Shown here: positions 1 to 9,028 of the stretch, piece by piece
Numbering within the stretch: position 1 is the first letter of the stretch
How the letters are laid out: every line of letters begins with the position of its first letter
NCBI RefSeq assembly: GCF_013426915.1
Contig: NZ_AP023179.1
Coordinates: forward strand, 3,038,001 to 3,102,000
From: Paraburkholderia sp. PGU19
Lineage (GTDB): Bacteria; Pseudomonadota; Gammaproteobacteria; Burkholderiales; Burkholderiaceae
Direction: 5' to 3'
DNA length: 64,000 nt
Notes under the pieces: model-generated
Database searches by the model: none
What the model saw: the letters and a program-made list of their open reading frames with translations, nothing else
Told to the model about the DNA's origin: nothing
Position numbers and translations under genes: made by a program

Positions 1-189
1 GCGCAGCACGGGCGCAAGCCACCGCCACTGCTGCCGCACGGTGAGCACGATGAAGAGAAACAGCATCGACCACACCATCCGGTGCGCCAGCATCTCGACA
101 GGCGAAATCTGATGCAGCGACTTGAAGTAGACGGGGAAAAGTCCCCACAAGGTGAACGCGAGCAATGCGTAGGCGACGCCGGGATTCAT
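1..189 (-). CDS. rarD: RarD-type EamA permease, N-terminal part (3' end outside the window)
   Basis: The minus-strand frame opening with ATG at 189 encodes a protein beginning MNPGVAYALLAFTLWGLFPV and continuing through YFKSLHQISPVEMLAHRMVWS before the window edge cuts it at residue 63. RarD proteins are inner-membrane EamA/DMT-superfamily transporters of about 300 residues. The opening transmembrane helix with the TLWG(L/F)FP motif and the following H-R-M/I-W-S segment are typical of the family. The true substrate of RarD is not established, although the name comes from chloramphenicol sensitivity. Only the first fifth of the gene is visible, so nothing can be said about its integrity. Its promoter would lie in the gap to the divergent exporter gene. 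Confidence 0.85.
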   Translation of the reverse strand, partial: MNPGVAYALLAFTLWGLFPVYFKSLHQISPVEMLAHRMVWSMLFLFIVLTVRQQWRWLAPVLR

Positions 190-488
190 TTTTGTCAGTC
201 TGCGGATGGGAAGACACGGGGAAGCAGAGACAGAAGCGGCCCGCTGGTGCGCCGTCCGGCACACGCTGGTCGCCCGAAACGGTTATTGTAAGCCGTCTGT
301 CGGGACAGCCCGATACACAGCATCCGCCCGCATTCGTACGCGGCATCGCCGGTTTTGCGACAATAGCGGTCTTTCGCCGCGCCGCCGGCCAGCATGAACG
401 CCCCGATGGGATCATCTGACAGGCAGCAAGACGCACGGCTACCGGCAAGCTCGCCCGCAACCTTTTACGACCGTCCGCGGTCCGCGCA
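190..488. other. Divergent intergenic region between rarD and the TauE/SafE gene
   Basis: About 300 bases separate two divergent genes and must hold both promoters. I see only short overlapping open frames with no recognisable protein similarity, and no clear hairpin terminator, operator or RNA gene. Confidence 0.5.
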
Positions 489-1277
489 ATGGCACTTCCC
501 CATATCGATCTCCTGTTTTCCGCGTCGGGTCTGTTCGTCGGGTTTCTGGTCGGACTGACGGGCGTGGGCGGCGGCTCGCTGATGACGCCGATCCTCGTGC
601 TGCTGTTCAACGTCCATCCGGCGACGGCCGTCGGCACGGACCTGCTGTACGCCGCCGCAACCAAGGCGACGGGCACGCTCGTGCATGGGGTGAAGGGTTC
701 GATCGACTGGCAGGTGACGATGCGCCTTGCCGCCGGCAGCGTGCCCGCCGCCACCGTCACGCTGATCCTGCTGCACCGCTACGGAATGACCTCGACGCGC
801 GGCGGGCATCTGATCTCCCTCGTGCTGGGTGTGGCGCTGCTGATCACCGCGATCGCGCTGATATTCCGGCCGCAGCTGACCAGGCTCGCGGCTTCACGCA
901 GGCGCGCGACAGGTCAGGGCAGCACGCTCGGGCTGACCATGCTGACGGGCGCGATCCTCGGCGTGCTGGTGTCGTTGACCTCGGTCGGCGCGGGCGCGAT
1001 CGGCGTCACGGTGCTGCTGCTGCTCTATCCGATGCTGCCGACCACACGCATCGTCGGCTCCGATATCGCGCACGCCGTGCCGCTCACGCTGCTCGCGGGT
1101 GCGGGGCACTGGCTGCTCGGTTCGATCGACTGGTCGATGCTGCTGTCGCTGCTGGTCGGCTCGCTGCCGGGTATCGTGATCGGCAGCTATCTGTCGTCGA
1201 AAGCGCCCGAAAAATTGCTGCGCAATCTCCTCGCCGCGACGCTGACGCTCGTCGGCGTGCGACTCGTTCTGTCCTGA
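489..1277 (+). CDS. TauE/SafE family membrane exporter
   Basis: This 262-residue, very hydrophobic protein has the TauE/SafE (DUF81) layout: two homologous halves, each opening with a glycine-rich helix. The first half starts SGLFVGFLVGLTGVGGGSLM and the second has a matching TMLTGAILGVLVSLTSVGAGA. A conserved P-(x)-T-A-V-G-T-D segment follows the first helix and a matching VGSDIAHA follows the second, as expected from the internal duplication. The family moves sulfite, sulfoacetate or related organosulfur or organic anions across the inner membrane. The substrate cannot be inferred here because no sulfur-metabolism gene is adjacent. The ATG at 489 has no strong ribosome binding site. A 7-bp GC hairpin at 1284-1301 follows the stop codon but lacks a T-run. 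Confidence 0.88.
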   Translation: MALPHIDLLFSASGLFVGFLVGLTGVGGGSLMTPILVLLFNVHPATAVGTDLLYAAATKATGTLVHGVKGSIDWQVTMRLAAGSVPAATVTLILLHRYGMTSTRGGHLISLVLGVALLITAIALIFRPQLTRLAASRRRATGQGSTLGLTMLTGAILGVLVSLTSVGAGAIGVTVLLLLYPMLPTTRIVGSDIAHAVPLTLLAGAGHWLLGSIDWSMLLSLLVGSLPGIVIGSYLSSKAPEKLLRNLLAATLTLVGVRLVLS

Positions 1278-1323
1278 TGGCGAGCGGGCGCATACGCCCG
1301 CCACGCGTAGGGGACTACTTGAA

Positions 1324-1578
1324 TCACTTGAAGAAGCGGCAGTTCAGGTCGGTTTCGAACTGCCGAACCCAGTGGCCTGCCGTGTCCTCGTGATAGGACT
1401 GCGCCCAGCCGCCGCGCCGGATCGTCAGAAGACGGGAGCGATGTGACGCGTCGTCGGGATCGTCGCTCGCGCTGATGTCGAAATGCGCGGGCGCGAAGCC
1501 GTGCCGCGCGCACACCAGCTCGAACGCCGCGCGCTCGCCGATGGGAAGGTCGGTGTAGGTGAAGCGGATCGTGTCCAT
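1324..1578 (-). CDS. Small conserved-looking hypothetical protein (84 aa)
   Basis: I do not recognise a family. The protein starts MDTIRFTYTDLPIGERAAFE and ends HWVRQFETDLNCRFFK, is soluble, has no signal peptide or membrane segment, and has two cysteines. Its start is supported by GGAG a few bases upstream of the ATG at 1576-1578 (minus strand). It lies tail-to-tail with the TauE/SafE gene and downstream of the 3' end of the disrupted 3-hydroxybutyrate-oligomer hydrolase gene on the same strand, so it could be co-transcribed with what is left of that gene. Codon use matches the neighbouring genuine genes. No function can be proposed. Confidence 0.6.
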   Translation of the reverse strand: MDTIRFTYTDLPIGERAAFELVCARHGFAPAHFDISASDDPDDASHRSRLLTIRRGGWAQSYHEDTAGHWVRQFETDLNCRFFK

Positions 1579-3187
1579 GGCGTCGCTCCGTGAAGCATCG
1601 TCGATAATTCACAGTACTGCACCCGACGGGTAAATAGTGTGTCACGGCGCACAAGAACGAACGTCCGTCGCGTTTGGGCGTGGGCCGGCGCACAGTCGGT
1701 TCCGAGCCGGCGCAATACGCCCCGATTCCTGTCACCCGCATGTCACGCGCCTGTCACGCAGCCCGCCGTTTCTCGTGCAACAGATGGCGAGCCGCTTCCT
1801 CTATCGCATCACTTCGGCACGTTCACCGTACCCGCTCCCACCTGAATCGCATCCGCACCCGGGTTCATCGAAATCGCGGGGAGATTGGCCGTCGTCAGCG
1901 CGGGCGCGGCGCCTGCCGTGCCGCCGCGCGGCACCGTGCGGATCACCTGCGACGGCGGCAGCGCCGCGCCGCCCTTCAGGTGATTCCACATCAGGTTCAG
2001 CGCCTGGATGTTGTAGTAGTGCACCGGGATGAAGCGCGTGTCGAATCCGGCCACGCCCAGGAACGCGTCGAAGTGCTGGCCGTTCAGCACTTCATAGAAC
2101 GCGAGCTGGCTCTTCGAGCCTTCCGTGATGCTGTTCATCGCCAGATAGGCGCGCGAGGCGTGGTTCACGGGCACGAGCGCATCGCTGCGCCCTTGCACGA
2201 TGATGGCCGGCTTGCCGTGCAAGTTCGCGTTCACGCGGATCGCGTTGACGTTCTGCTGCATGCGCGCGTCGCCCGTCGTCCACAACGCGCGCAGACACGC
2301 GGCGCCCGTGAAGCTGGCGTCGGCGGTGGCGAGTCGGTGATCCGCGCCGCCCGAGGGTGCAGCGTTGTAGACGAGGTTGATGCCGTTGGTCGGCGGCACG
2401 CCGTTGCCGAGGCCGAACACGGAGGGCATCGGCGGAACGGTTGGCGCGACGCCCGCCGCGCCCGTCGTCGCGTTGGTCGTGCCGAAGCTGAAGTCGCACA
2501 GGTTGTCGGTCACGCTCGACTTCGTGTACGCGTTCGCATACGTGACGGCGACGGCAGGCACGGCCTGCGAATCCCACATCGGAGCGTGCAGCAGATCGGA
2601 GTCGGTTTCGTAGCCGGCGGCGTGGAGTTTCGCGAGCGCGTCGTTGGCCTGGCTCGTCGCGTCAGCGCCGCTCACGAAGCCGCCCGCCGCCAGCGACGCG
2701 CAGCGTGCCGTGCGGATCGCCTGGGTGGTCGCGAGCGGCAACGCCGTCAGATACGGCGCGCCCGTCGCCGCCGTGGCGGCTGCCGCGCATGGCATCAACA
2801 TGTTCGCGTAGGTCATGTAGTCCGCGAGCGGCGCGCCCGCCGTGGGTATCTGCGCCCCGCCTTCGAACACCTTCGCCGCCGACGCCATGTTCAGATTGAT
2901 CTGCGGCTCGCCGGCGACGACGGCCGTGATCCACCCTTGCGTGTCCTGCTCGGCGGCCGCAAGCGACGCGCCGCCGCCATTGCTGACGGAAGCCGCGATC
3001 GTCATGATGCTGCCCGCGCTGTAGCGCACGCCATGCTGCTGCGCGTTGTTGTTGATGGTCGGCGCAAACTGCTGGTTGAGCGCCCAGTAAGCGAACTGGA
3101 TCGCTTCGAGCGTGTCGTGTCCCCAGTCCTGCTCGGGGTGTGGGGCAGAGTCGCGTTTTCTTGCAGAATCTACTAGAATCTGTTGTT

Positions 3188-3793
3188 ATGGAAAGGAGAC
3201 TTGTAAAGATTGGCGAAGCGGCGGCGATGTTGGGCGTCGCAATCTCCACCCTGCGGAAGTGGGAGGAGACTGGCGAACTGGTGCCCGCTCGCAAGACGGC
3301 GGGCGGCACACGCTATTACGCTGTCTCCGATCTGTTGGGTCTCGGCAATGAGGATGCACCGACGGTCTGCTACGCGCGAGTCTCGTCGCACGACCAGAAA
3401 GCGGATCTCGATCGCCAGCATGCGATGCTGGAGAGCTATTGTGCCGCGAAGGGGTGGCGCTGCGAGGTCATCAAGGATCTCGGTAGCGGCATGAACTATC
3501 ACAAGAAGGGCCTCAACCGCCTGCTCGAAATGATTCTGCGCAAGCAGATGAAGCGCCTCGTCATCACGCACAAGGATCGGCTCCTGCGCTTCGGCTCCGA
3601 ATTGGTGTTCGCGATGTGCGCGGCGCAGAACATCGAAATCGTCATCATCCACCAGGGCGATCAGCCCTCGTTCGAGGAAGAACTCGCCAGGGACGTGCTG
3701 GAAATCATCACCGTCTTTTCGGCGCGCCTGTACGGCTCGCGCAGCAAGAAGAACAAGCAACTGCTCGACGCGCTCGTGCAAGCCGCCAAATGA
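3188..3793 (+). CDS. tnpA: IS607-family serine recombinase TnpA
   Basis: The protein has 201 residues, the normal size for IS607 TnpA. Residues 1-50 form a MerR-like winged-helix DNA-binding domain (RLVKIGEAAAMLGVAISTLR...WEETGELVPARKTAGG). A small serine-recombinase catalytic domain follows, opening CYARVSSHDQKADLDRQ, where the serine in RVSS is the expected nucleophile. The C-terminal part carries the family signature (ELARDVLEIITVFSARLYGS). It catalyses excision and insertion through a circular intermediate at GG dinucleotides. I chose ATG 3188 because the reading ahead of it has no family similarity; the ribosome binding site is weak. It is translationally coupled to tnpB. Confidence 0.93.
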   Translation: MERRLVKIGEAAAMLGVAISTLRKWEETGELVPARKTAGGTRYYAVSDLLGLGNEDAPTVCYARVSSHDQKADLDRQHAMLESYCAAKGWRCEVIKDLGSGMNYHKKGLNRLLEMILRKQMKRLVITHKDRLLRFGSELVFAMCAAQNIEIVIIHQGDQPSFEEELARDVLEIITVFSARLYGSRSKKNKQLLDALVQAAK

Positions 3794-4998
3794 TCCGCGT
3801 CCACAGAATCCGCCTCGACCCGACCGCCACGCAAGGCGTGTATTTCGCACGCGCCTGTGGCGTGTCCCGGTTCGCCTATAACTGGGCGTTGGCGGAATGG
3901 AAGCGGCAGTATGAGGCCGGCGGCAACCCGAATGAGGCGGCGCTCCGCAAACAACTGAACGCGATCAAGGCGGCCGAATTCCCCTGGATGGCTGAGGTGA
4001 CGAAATGCGCACCTCAGACCGCGATCAAGAACGTCGGACTCGCGTTCGAGCACTTTTTCAGGCGCGTGAAGCTCGGCCAGAAGCCCGGCTACCCGCGCTT
4101 CAAGCGTAAGGGCATCCGCGACTCGTTCCGTGCCGACAACGGGCCGGCGGATGCGACGAGCCACGCAGTCGAGGTGACCGGCAAGGCGGTCAAGCTGCCG
4201 CGCTGTGGCGTCGTTCGCATGCGCGAGGCGTTGCGCTTCGCGGGCCGTGTCAAGTCGGCGACGGTGAGCCGCATGGCCGATGGTTGGTATGTCGCGCTGG
4301 CCGTCGAGACGGAAGACCGCCTGACTGCGAAGCAGGACCGTGGCGCCGTCGGCGTCGATCTCGGCGTTACGACGCTCGCGACCTTCAGTGATGGCACGAC
4401 CGAGCCCGCGTTGAAGCCGCACCGCGCCGGGCACAAGCGCATCGTGCGCCTGTCGCGATCGCTCGCGCGCAAAAAGAAGGGAAGTGCCAACCGGGCCAAA
4501 GCGAAAGCCAAGCTTGCCCGGCTGCACTTGCGTATCGCAAACGTCCGCAAGGATGCTTTGCACAAGCTGACGACGACGCTCGCGACGAACTACCCAACGA
4601 TCGGCATTGAGGATTTGAACGTGTCGGGAATGCTGCGCAATGGCTCTCTGGCGCGCTCGATCGCCGATGCCGGGTTCTCCGAATTCCGTCGTCAACTGGA
4701 ATACAAGGCCGTAATGACCGGCGCACAAGTGATCGTGATCGACCGCTTTTATCCGAGCAGCAAGGCGTGTTCGGGATGCGGGACGATTCACGAAATCACG
4801 CTGCGCGACCGCGTGCTGTCGTGCGGCTGCGGTTTAAAGATGAACCGCGACCTGAACGCGGCCATCAACATTCGGCGCCAAGCTCTGGCGTTGCAGTCTG
4901 CGGAGAGGAAGGCTCTGGCTGGCGCCTCGGCATCCGTGAAACCGGTCTCGGTGAAGCAGAAAAAGCGAGATGTGCACAGAAATGTGCAGACAGCTTAG
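3790..4998 (+). CDS. tnpB: TnpB RNA-guided nuclease of the IS607 element (IS605 OrfB family)
   Basis: This 402-residue protein carries the full TnpB architecture: an N-terminal helix-turn-helix/wedge region (MIRVHRIRLDPTATQGVYF), a split RuvC nuclease and a zinc finger. All three RuvC acidic residues are visible, in GVDLGVTTLATFSDG, in IGIEDLNVSGM and in NRDLNAAINI. The zinc finger has CSGCG followed by SCGCG. Known TnpB proteins use an RNA from the element's right end to cut DNA next to a transposon-associated motif, which helps retain the element at the donor site. The start codon overlaps the tnpA stop (ATGA). No inactivating change is seen. Confidence 0.93.
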   Translation: MIRVHRIRLDPTATQGVYFARACGVSRFAYNWALAEWKRQYEAGGNPNEAALRKQLNAIKAAEFPWMAEVTKCAPQTAIKNVGLAFEHFFRRVKLGQKPGYPRFKRKGIRDSFRADNGPADATSHAVEVTGKAVKLPRCGVVRMREALRFAGRVKSATVSRMADGWYVALAVETEDRLTAKQDRGAVGVDLGVTTLATFSDGTTEPALKPHRAGHKRIVRLSRSLARKKKGSANRAKAKAKLARLHLRIANVRKDALHKLTTTLATNYPTIGIEDLNVSGMLRNGSLARSIADAGFSEFRRQLEYKAVMTGAQVIVIDRFYPSSKACSGCGTIHEITLRDRVLSCGCGLKMNRDLNAAINIRRQALALQSAERKALAGASASVKPVSVKQKKRDVHRNVQTA

Positions 4999-5023
4999 AG
5001 CGGTTCTGCTGCGAGTGCGCGTG
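4880..5023 (+). ncRNA. Predicted omega RNA (reRNA) at the right end of the IS607 element
   Basis: In characterised IS605/IS607 elements the guide RNA scaffold comes from the transposon right end and the guide is the next 16-20 nt of flanking DNA. Here tnpB stops five bases before the right end, so most of the scaffold would have to lie inside the tnpB 3' coding region. The guide would be the host-gene sequence starting at 5004. The 5' boundary given is only a guess from typical scaffold lengths; no structure was computed. Confidence 0.4.
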
Positions 5024-5796
5024 CTTGAACGCGTAGCGGTTCGGAAAGCCGGTGTTGAATGACGCCAGATTCGCCGACGTCACATTCGCCGTGAAGAGGC
5101 TCGCCGTGCCCGCGCCCGTTGCCGTCGAAAGCGTGTGCCGTTCATCAGCGTGACGAGCCCCGTCTGCATTTCTTCCGCGCCGTTGCCGCTGCCCTTGTCA
5201 GTGTCGGCGACTGCGCAGCCGCGCTTGAGGCCCCACTCGCCCGCCGCCGAAATCGCGCAGTACACGCCGCGCGAGCCTGACGACGTCGCCGTGACGACGC
5301 ATGGATTGTTCGGATCGAACGTGCTGGGCACCTGGACCATCAAGGTCACATTCTGCTTGCCGGTGCCGTCGTCGGCGTACGCGAGGTATTCGGTGCCCGC
5401 GATCTTGCCTTCGCCGAGCGTGTCGTTACCGTTCAGGTCGACGTTGGGCCCCCAGAAGCGGCCATATCCGCCGTTCGCCGACATGTCGACGAGCGCACGA
5501 TAGTTCGACCAGATCGCGAGCCGGCGCAACTCGGCCGCCGTCGGACTCGCCGGGTTCGCGAACGAAGGCGCCGTTGCCGAACCGAGGCCCGTCTTGCCGA
5601 GCCCGCCCGTCAGCAGATCGTCGCTGTTGCCGTCGTAAGCCGTCGTGGTAACGCTGCTGGATACCACGACCGAGGGCAACGCGTTGGCGGTCTGGCTGTG
5701 ATGATCGTCGCCGTGGCCACACGCGGCGAGCAGGATCGAAGTGGTGGCGAAGCAAAGGGCAGTGGCAGCACGTCTGAACAACAGTTTCCCTGTCAT

Positions 5797-6386
5797 TACC
5801 GTCTCCATTGTCTTGTTGTCGATGCCGCATCGCGCCCATCTGCAACCAGCCGACATGCAGCGCAACACGCAGCGGGCGCGGCTGCGGCGGCTGCTCCAAT
5901 GCAAGTTTCGCGCCGATCTTCTGCTCTTTGCGGCGCTGTCGCCTGACGGCTTGCGTGACGCCGGTTCGGACGCGAAGAAGCACGCGTGGTCAACACGCAT
6001 GCCGTCCTGATCCAGAGACATTCATAGGCAGGCGACGCCCGCCACACTTACCTTAAAACAGCCGCAAACGCCCGCCACGCGCGGCTCGCCGCGTCTGCAC
6101 GTGCGATGTCCACGCAAAGAGACGCTACGCGCGTCGTCCCGTTTCGTAGAGCCAAGGCTGGCTCCGCTTGCGTATTGCCGCGCATACTTCGATACCCATT
6201 CTGGATGCGCGCGCAACGAAGCGCCGCCCAAAACGAAACGGGCTCCCGTTGGAAACGGGAGCCCGCTTGTCATTCTGACCGGTAAGCACGCCACAACATT
6301 GCAGTGTGCCGTTCCTCAGGCGACCGGCTGGCCGCTGCCCGCGAGCCGGATCATGGTCCGACCTGCGCCGGCGCGGCCCTTGCCGC
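5797..6386. other. Intergenic region upstream of the hydrolase pseudogene
   Basis: About 590 bases lie between the pseudogene start and the end of the BON-domain gene, both on the minus strand. Apart from the terminator at 6239-6265 I see only non-conserved short frames. The promoter of the hydrolase gene should be here. Confidence 0.45.
6239..6265 (-). terminator. Strong intrinsic terminator, probably for the BON-domain gene
   Basis: A perfect 12-bp stem (CGGGCTCCCGTT paired with AACGGGAGCCCG) encloses a 3-nt loop. On the minus strand it is followed by TTTCGTTTT. It lies about 120 bases downstream of the BON-domain stop codon. Confidence 0.75.
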
Positions 6387-6743
6387 TTATTGCTGCTGGA
6401 CGTTGATCTTGTTCGACACCGACGTCACGCCAGCCACGCCCTTCGCGACTTCGCCAGCCTGCTGGATCTGGTTGTTGTCGGGGGCCGTGCCCGTCAGCGT
6501 GACTGCGCCGCCACGGGCGCGAACTTTGATGCTCGACGCGTCGAGGCCTTGCGCCTTCGCGAGGGCCGAGCGGACCTTCTTGCCCAGCGCGCGGTTTTCC
6601 TGCTTGGCGGCCTTCGAATTAGCGGCGGGTGCACTTGCCGTCGTGCCGGTGGACGTGGAGTCGCTTGCCTGGGCATACGTGTGGCATGCGACAACCATTG
6701 CGACAACACCACCCAGTGCCTTCAGAAAATCGACCGATTTCAT
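6387..6743 (-). CDS. Periplasmic BON-domain protein (OsmY-like)
   Basis: This 118-residue precursor starts MKSVDFLKALGGVVAMVVAC and has a signal peptide cleaved near CHTYAQA. A low-complexity Ser/Thr/Ala linker follows, then one BON domain from about residue 50 to 115. The domain shows the expected GLDASSIKVRARGGAVTLTG and VAGVTSVSNKINV elements. BON domains bind phospholipid or peptidoglycan surfaces and are common in envelope-stress proteins such as OsmY. The start is secured by AGGAG seven bases upstream of the ATG at 6741-6743. It is a single-gene transcription unit with a strong terminator. Confidence 0.85.
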   Translation of the reverse strand: MKSVDFLKALGGVVAMVVACHTYAQASDSTSTGTTASAPAANSKAAKQENRALGKKVRSALAKAQGLDASSIKVRARGGAVTLTGTAPDNNQIQQAGEVAKGVAGVTSVSNKINVQQQ

Positions 6744-7290
6744 ACCTTCTCCTTTTTGCTTGGTTTGGACCGCGTTTGACTGCGGCTTGGTTACGACTAC
6801 GGGAGGCCCGACTGCACGCGCGCGCGAAGGCGCGACGAGGCATGGCGAGCCAGGAGCGTTGTCACGGTCTGCGAGAGAGGCATTGGAAAGGATGACGGCC
6901 GGCGCGATCCAGCGCGCGGCGGTGCATGACACCGGCCATGCGCCGCGCAGTTGGCAGCGTGCCCTGGTCTCGTCAGTCTCGCCGGGTCGCGCTGCGCCAA
7001 CGTCGATGCGCGGCAGCGTTGCCAATGTAATCTAGCCGCGCAAGTTCTGCAAAGGATATCGCGCGATCTGCACGGTTCCTGTTGCAGCCTGATCCCGTCC
7101 GATGCAAAACGGAACGCCCGTGCCGGGCGTACGTCAAAGGGCCGCCGTGAGTGCGCTGTAAGCCGCACCCCGTTATTTCAGGTCACTTTTTGTTACGCGT
7201 TTACGACCCCGCGAGCCTGCCGGGCGCGCCGCCGCGGCATCAATCTCCTGTACCATCGGCGCGAATTCATCCGACAGCCCAAGCATTCCC
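6744..7290. other. Divergent intergenic region between the BON gene and the TAXI gene
   Basis: Nearly 550 bases separate two divergent genes. I found no convincing gene, RNA or operator. A T-rich stretch near 7180-7200 (tttcaggtcactttttgtta) may belong to the downstream gene's promoter. Confidence 0.45.
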
Positions 7291-8859
7291 ATGAAGCCTT
7301 CCGACGGACGTCGCCCGGAACGCCCCTCTGAGCGCAAGCCACCGCCCCGCCTCGTCGCCCGCTTCGTGGCGATCTCCTGGCGCGATCTCGCTGTATCGTT
7401 CGGCCCCATCCTGATAATCAGCGCAATTGCGATCTACGTCGCCGTGCGGCTGATCCAGCCCGCTCCGCCCAACACGCTGACGATGGCGGCCGGCCCCAAG
7501 GGCAGCACCTTCTGGGTTGCCGCGCAGAAGTACAAGGAAATCCTCGCGCGCAACCGCATCACGCTCAACGTGCTGGAGACGGAAGGCTCGCTCGACAACT
7601 ACCGCCGACTGACCGACCCGCACACGGACATCGACGTCGGCTTCGTACAGGACGGCATCGCGCCGTCGAAATCAACTGACGATCTGATGTCGCTCGGCAG
7701 CGTCTCGTATGTGCCCGTGGCGATCTTCTATCGCGGGCCGATGATCACGCTGCTGTCCGAGTTCAAAGGCAAGCGCATCGCGATCGGCGCCGAAGGCAGC
7801 GGCACGCGCGAGCTCGCGCTGCAACTGCTGAAGGCGAACGGCATCACGCCCGACGGCCCGACGAAGCTGCTGCCGCTATCCGGCGACGACGCTGCCAAAG
7901 CGCTGACGGAAGGCAAGATCGACGCGGCGATCCTGACGGGCGACTCCGCGCAGCCGCCCGTGATGGGCAAGCTGTATCGCACGGCGGGCGTGCAGTTCTA
8001 CGACTTCACGCAGGCCCCCGCCTACGCGAAGCGCTTCCCGTATCTGACGCAACTCGAAATGCCGATGGGCTCGTTCGATCTCGGCAAAAACCTGCCTTCG
8101 ACCACGCTGCACATGATCGCGCCGACGGCCGAACTGGTCGCGCGCGGTTCGCTGCATCCCGCGTTGTCCGATCTGCTGATCGACGCGGCGCACGAGGTGC
8201 ACGGCAAGGCGACGGCGTTGCAGCGGGCGGGCGAATTTCCCGCGCCGCTCGCGCATGACTTTCCGATCAGCGAGGACGCCGCCCGCTACTACAAGTCGGG
8301 CAAGAGCTTCCTGTACCGCGTGCTGCCGTTCTGGGTGGCGAGCCTCGCGGACCGGCTGCTGGTCGTGCTGGTGCCGATCATCGTCGTGCTGATTCCGGGG
8401 CTGCGGCTCGTGCCGTCGCTGTATGCGTGGCGCGTGAAGTCGCGCATCTACCGCTGGTACGGCGCGCTGATCGCGATCGAGCGCGAGGCGCTCAACGAAA
8501 CGTCGGCGGCCGAGCGCGAGGCGCTCATCGTGCGGCTCGACAAGATCGAGGAATCGGTCAACGGTCTGAAGATGCCGCTTGCGTATGCGGATCAGTTCTA
8601 TGTGCTGCGCGAGCACATCGGCTTCGTGCGGGCGCGCCTCACGCGCGATTCGGACGCGGCCGCGGCGCGCGACGCATCGGACGCGGCAGGTACGCCTGAC
8701 AAGCCTGCTGGGGCAGATGGAAGCCCTGCCGCCGTCGGCCGCGCCGAAGCCCGTGCGGCAATGCACGAGAGCCACGCAGCGCAAGAACATCACGACAATC
8801 CCGAAAGCCACGAAAGCGTCGCCAAGCCCGGCGGCGACCGTCCCGCCCGCACCTCCTGA
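7291..8859 (+). CDS. TAXI-family TRAP-type solute-binding protein with membrane anchors
   Basis: The protein has 522 residues. An uncleaved N-terminal membrane helix (about residues 36-54) leads into a periplasmic TAXI/NMT1-like binding domain starting TLTMAAGPKGSTFWVAAQKY. The motif GSGTRELALQLLKANG falls near residue 170, as in TAXI proteins. A second membrane segment near residues 345-375 (LVVLVPIIVVLIPGLRLVP) precedes a cytoplasmic, helical, charged tail. This is the longer membrane-anchored TAXI subclass, not a free periplasmic protein. No DctQ/DctM permease is adjacent, so the transporter partner is unknown. The C-terminal 80 residues are low complexity (Ala, His, Glu). Confidence 0.83.
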   Translation: MKPSDGRRPERPSERKPPPRLVARFVAISWRDLAVSFGPILIISAIAIYVAVRLIQPAPPNTLTMAAGPKGSTFWVAAQKYKEILARNRITLNVLETEGSLDNYRRLTDPHTDIDVGFVQDGIAPSKSTDDLMSLGSVSYVPVAIFYRGPMITLLSEFKGKRIAIGAEGSGTRELALQLLKANGITPDGPTKLLPLSGDDAAKALTEGKIDAAILTGDSAQPPVMGKLYRTAGVQFYDFTQAPAYAKRFPYLTQLEMPMGSFDLGKNLPSTTLHMIAPTAELVARGSLHPALSDLLIDAAHEVHGKATALQRAGEFPAPLAHDFPISEDAARYYKSGKSFLYRVLPFWVASLADRLLVVLVPIIVVLIPGLRLVPSLYAWRVKSRIYRWYGALIAIEREALNETSAAEREALIVRLDKIEESVNGLKMPLAYADQFYVLREHIGFVRARLTRDSDAAAARDASDAAGTPDKPAGADGSPAAVGRAEARAAMHESHAAQEHHDNPESHESVAKPGGDRPARTS

Positions 8860-9028
8860 CCGCCGTTGGCGCGTGCGCCGAACCCGCGCCGCGGCAACGC
8901 TGGCCGCGGCAACGCCATTTTGTCAAATGATGCGCACGCGGCTTGCTCCGCGTAAGATCGAAACAATCAGAACGGGCCGGAGCGCTGCATCGCCGACGGC
9001 CCGCCGACTCCGGCAACCGGGAGACATC

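Larger units (their letters stand above)
3139..5003 (+). mobile_element. Complete IS607-type insertion sequence (tnpA + tnpB)
   Basis: The boundaries were set by rejoining the interrupted host gene. The left flank ends ...GCTCGGGG at 3138 and the right flank resumes TTCTGCTGCG at 5004, with GG at both junctions (3137-3138 and 5002-5003). IS607-family elements use a serine recombinase that inserts at GG dinucleotides and makes no target duplication, which is what is seen. Length is 1865 bp. The two genes overlap by ATGA, and the tnpB stop codon lies only five bases before the right end. Both reading frames look intact, so the element may still be mobile. Confidence 0.9.
1809..5796 (-). pseudogene. 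D-(-)-3-hydroxybutyrate oligomer hydrolase, interrupted by an IS607-type element and frameshifted
   Basis: The gene starts at ATG 5794-5796 (GGAG six bases upstream) with a lipoprotein-type signal peptide ending STSILLAACG. It encodes the secreted or envelope hydrolase that cleaves 3-hydroxybutyrate oligomers released from polyhydroxybutyrate. The nucleophile-type segment VSNGGGAS lies in the distal part. Two lesions are visible. An 1865-bp element sits at 3139-5003. Removing it rejoins the codons for HSQQN and PEQDWGHD perfectly. Upstream of the insertion an extra dinucleotide near 5132-5137 (CACACGC where CACGC would keep frame) shifts the frame. The two coding parts total 2123 nt. Subtracting the extra two gives 2121, exactly 707 codons, a normal length for the family. 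The gene is therefore almost certainly inactive. Confidence 0.9.

Noticed and set aside
1674..3176. A 500-codon plus-strand frame opposite the hydrolase gene
   Set aside because: Antisense to the 3' part of the hydrolase pseudogene, Arg-rich and without recognisable domains.
6101..6406. A 101-codon frame in the gap before the BON gene
   Set aside because: It runs through the terminator hairpin and overlaps the gene end, with no similarity or ribosome binding site.
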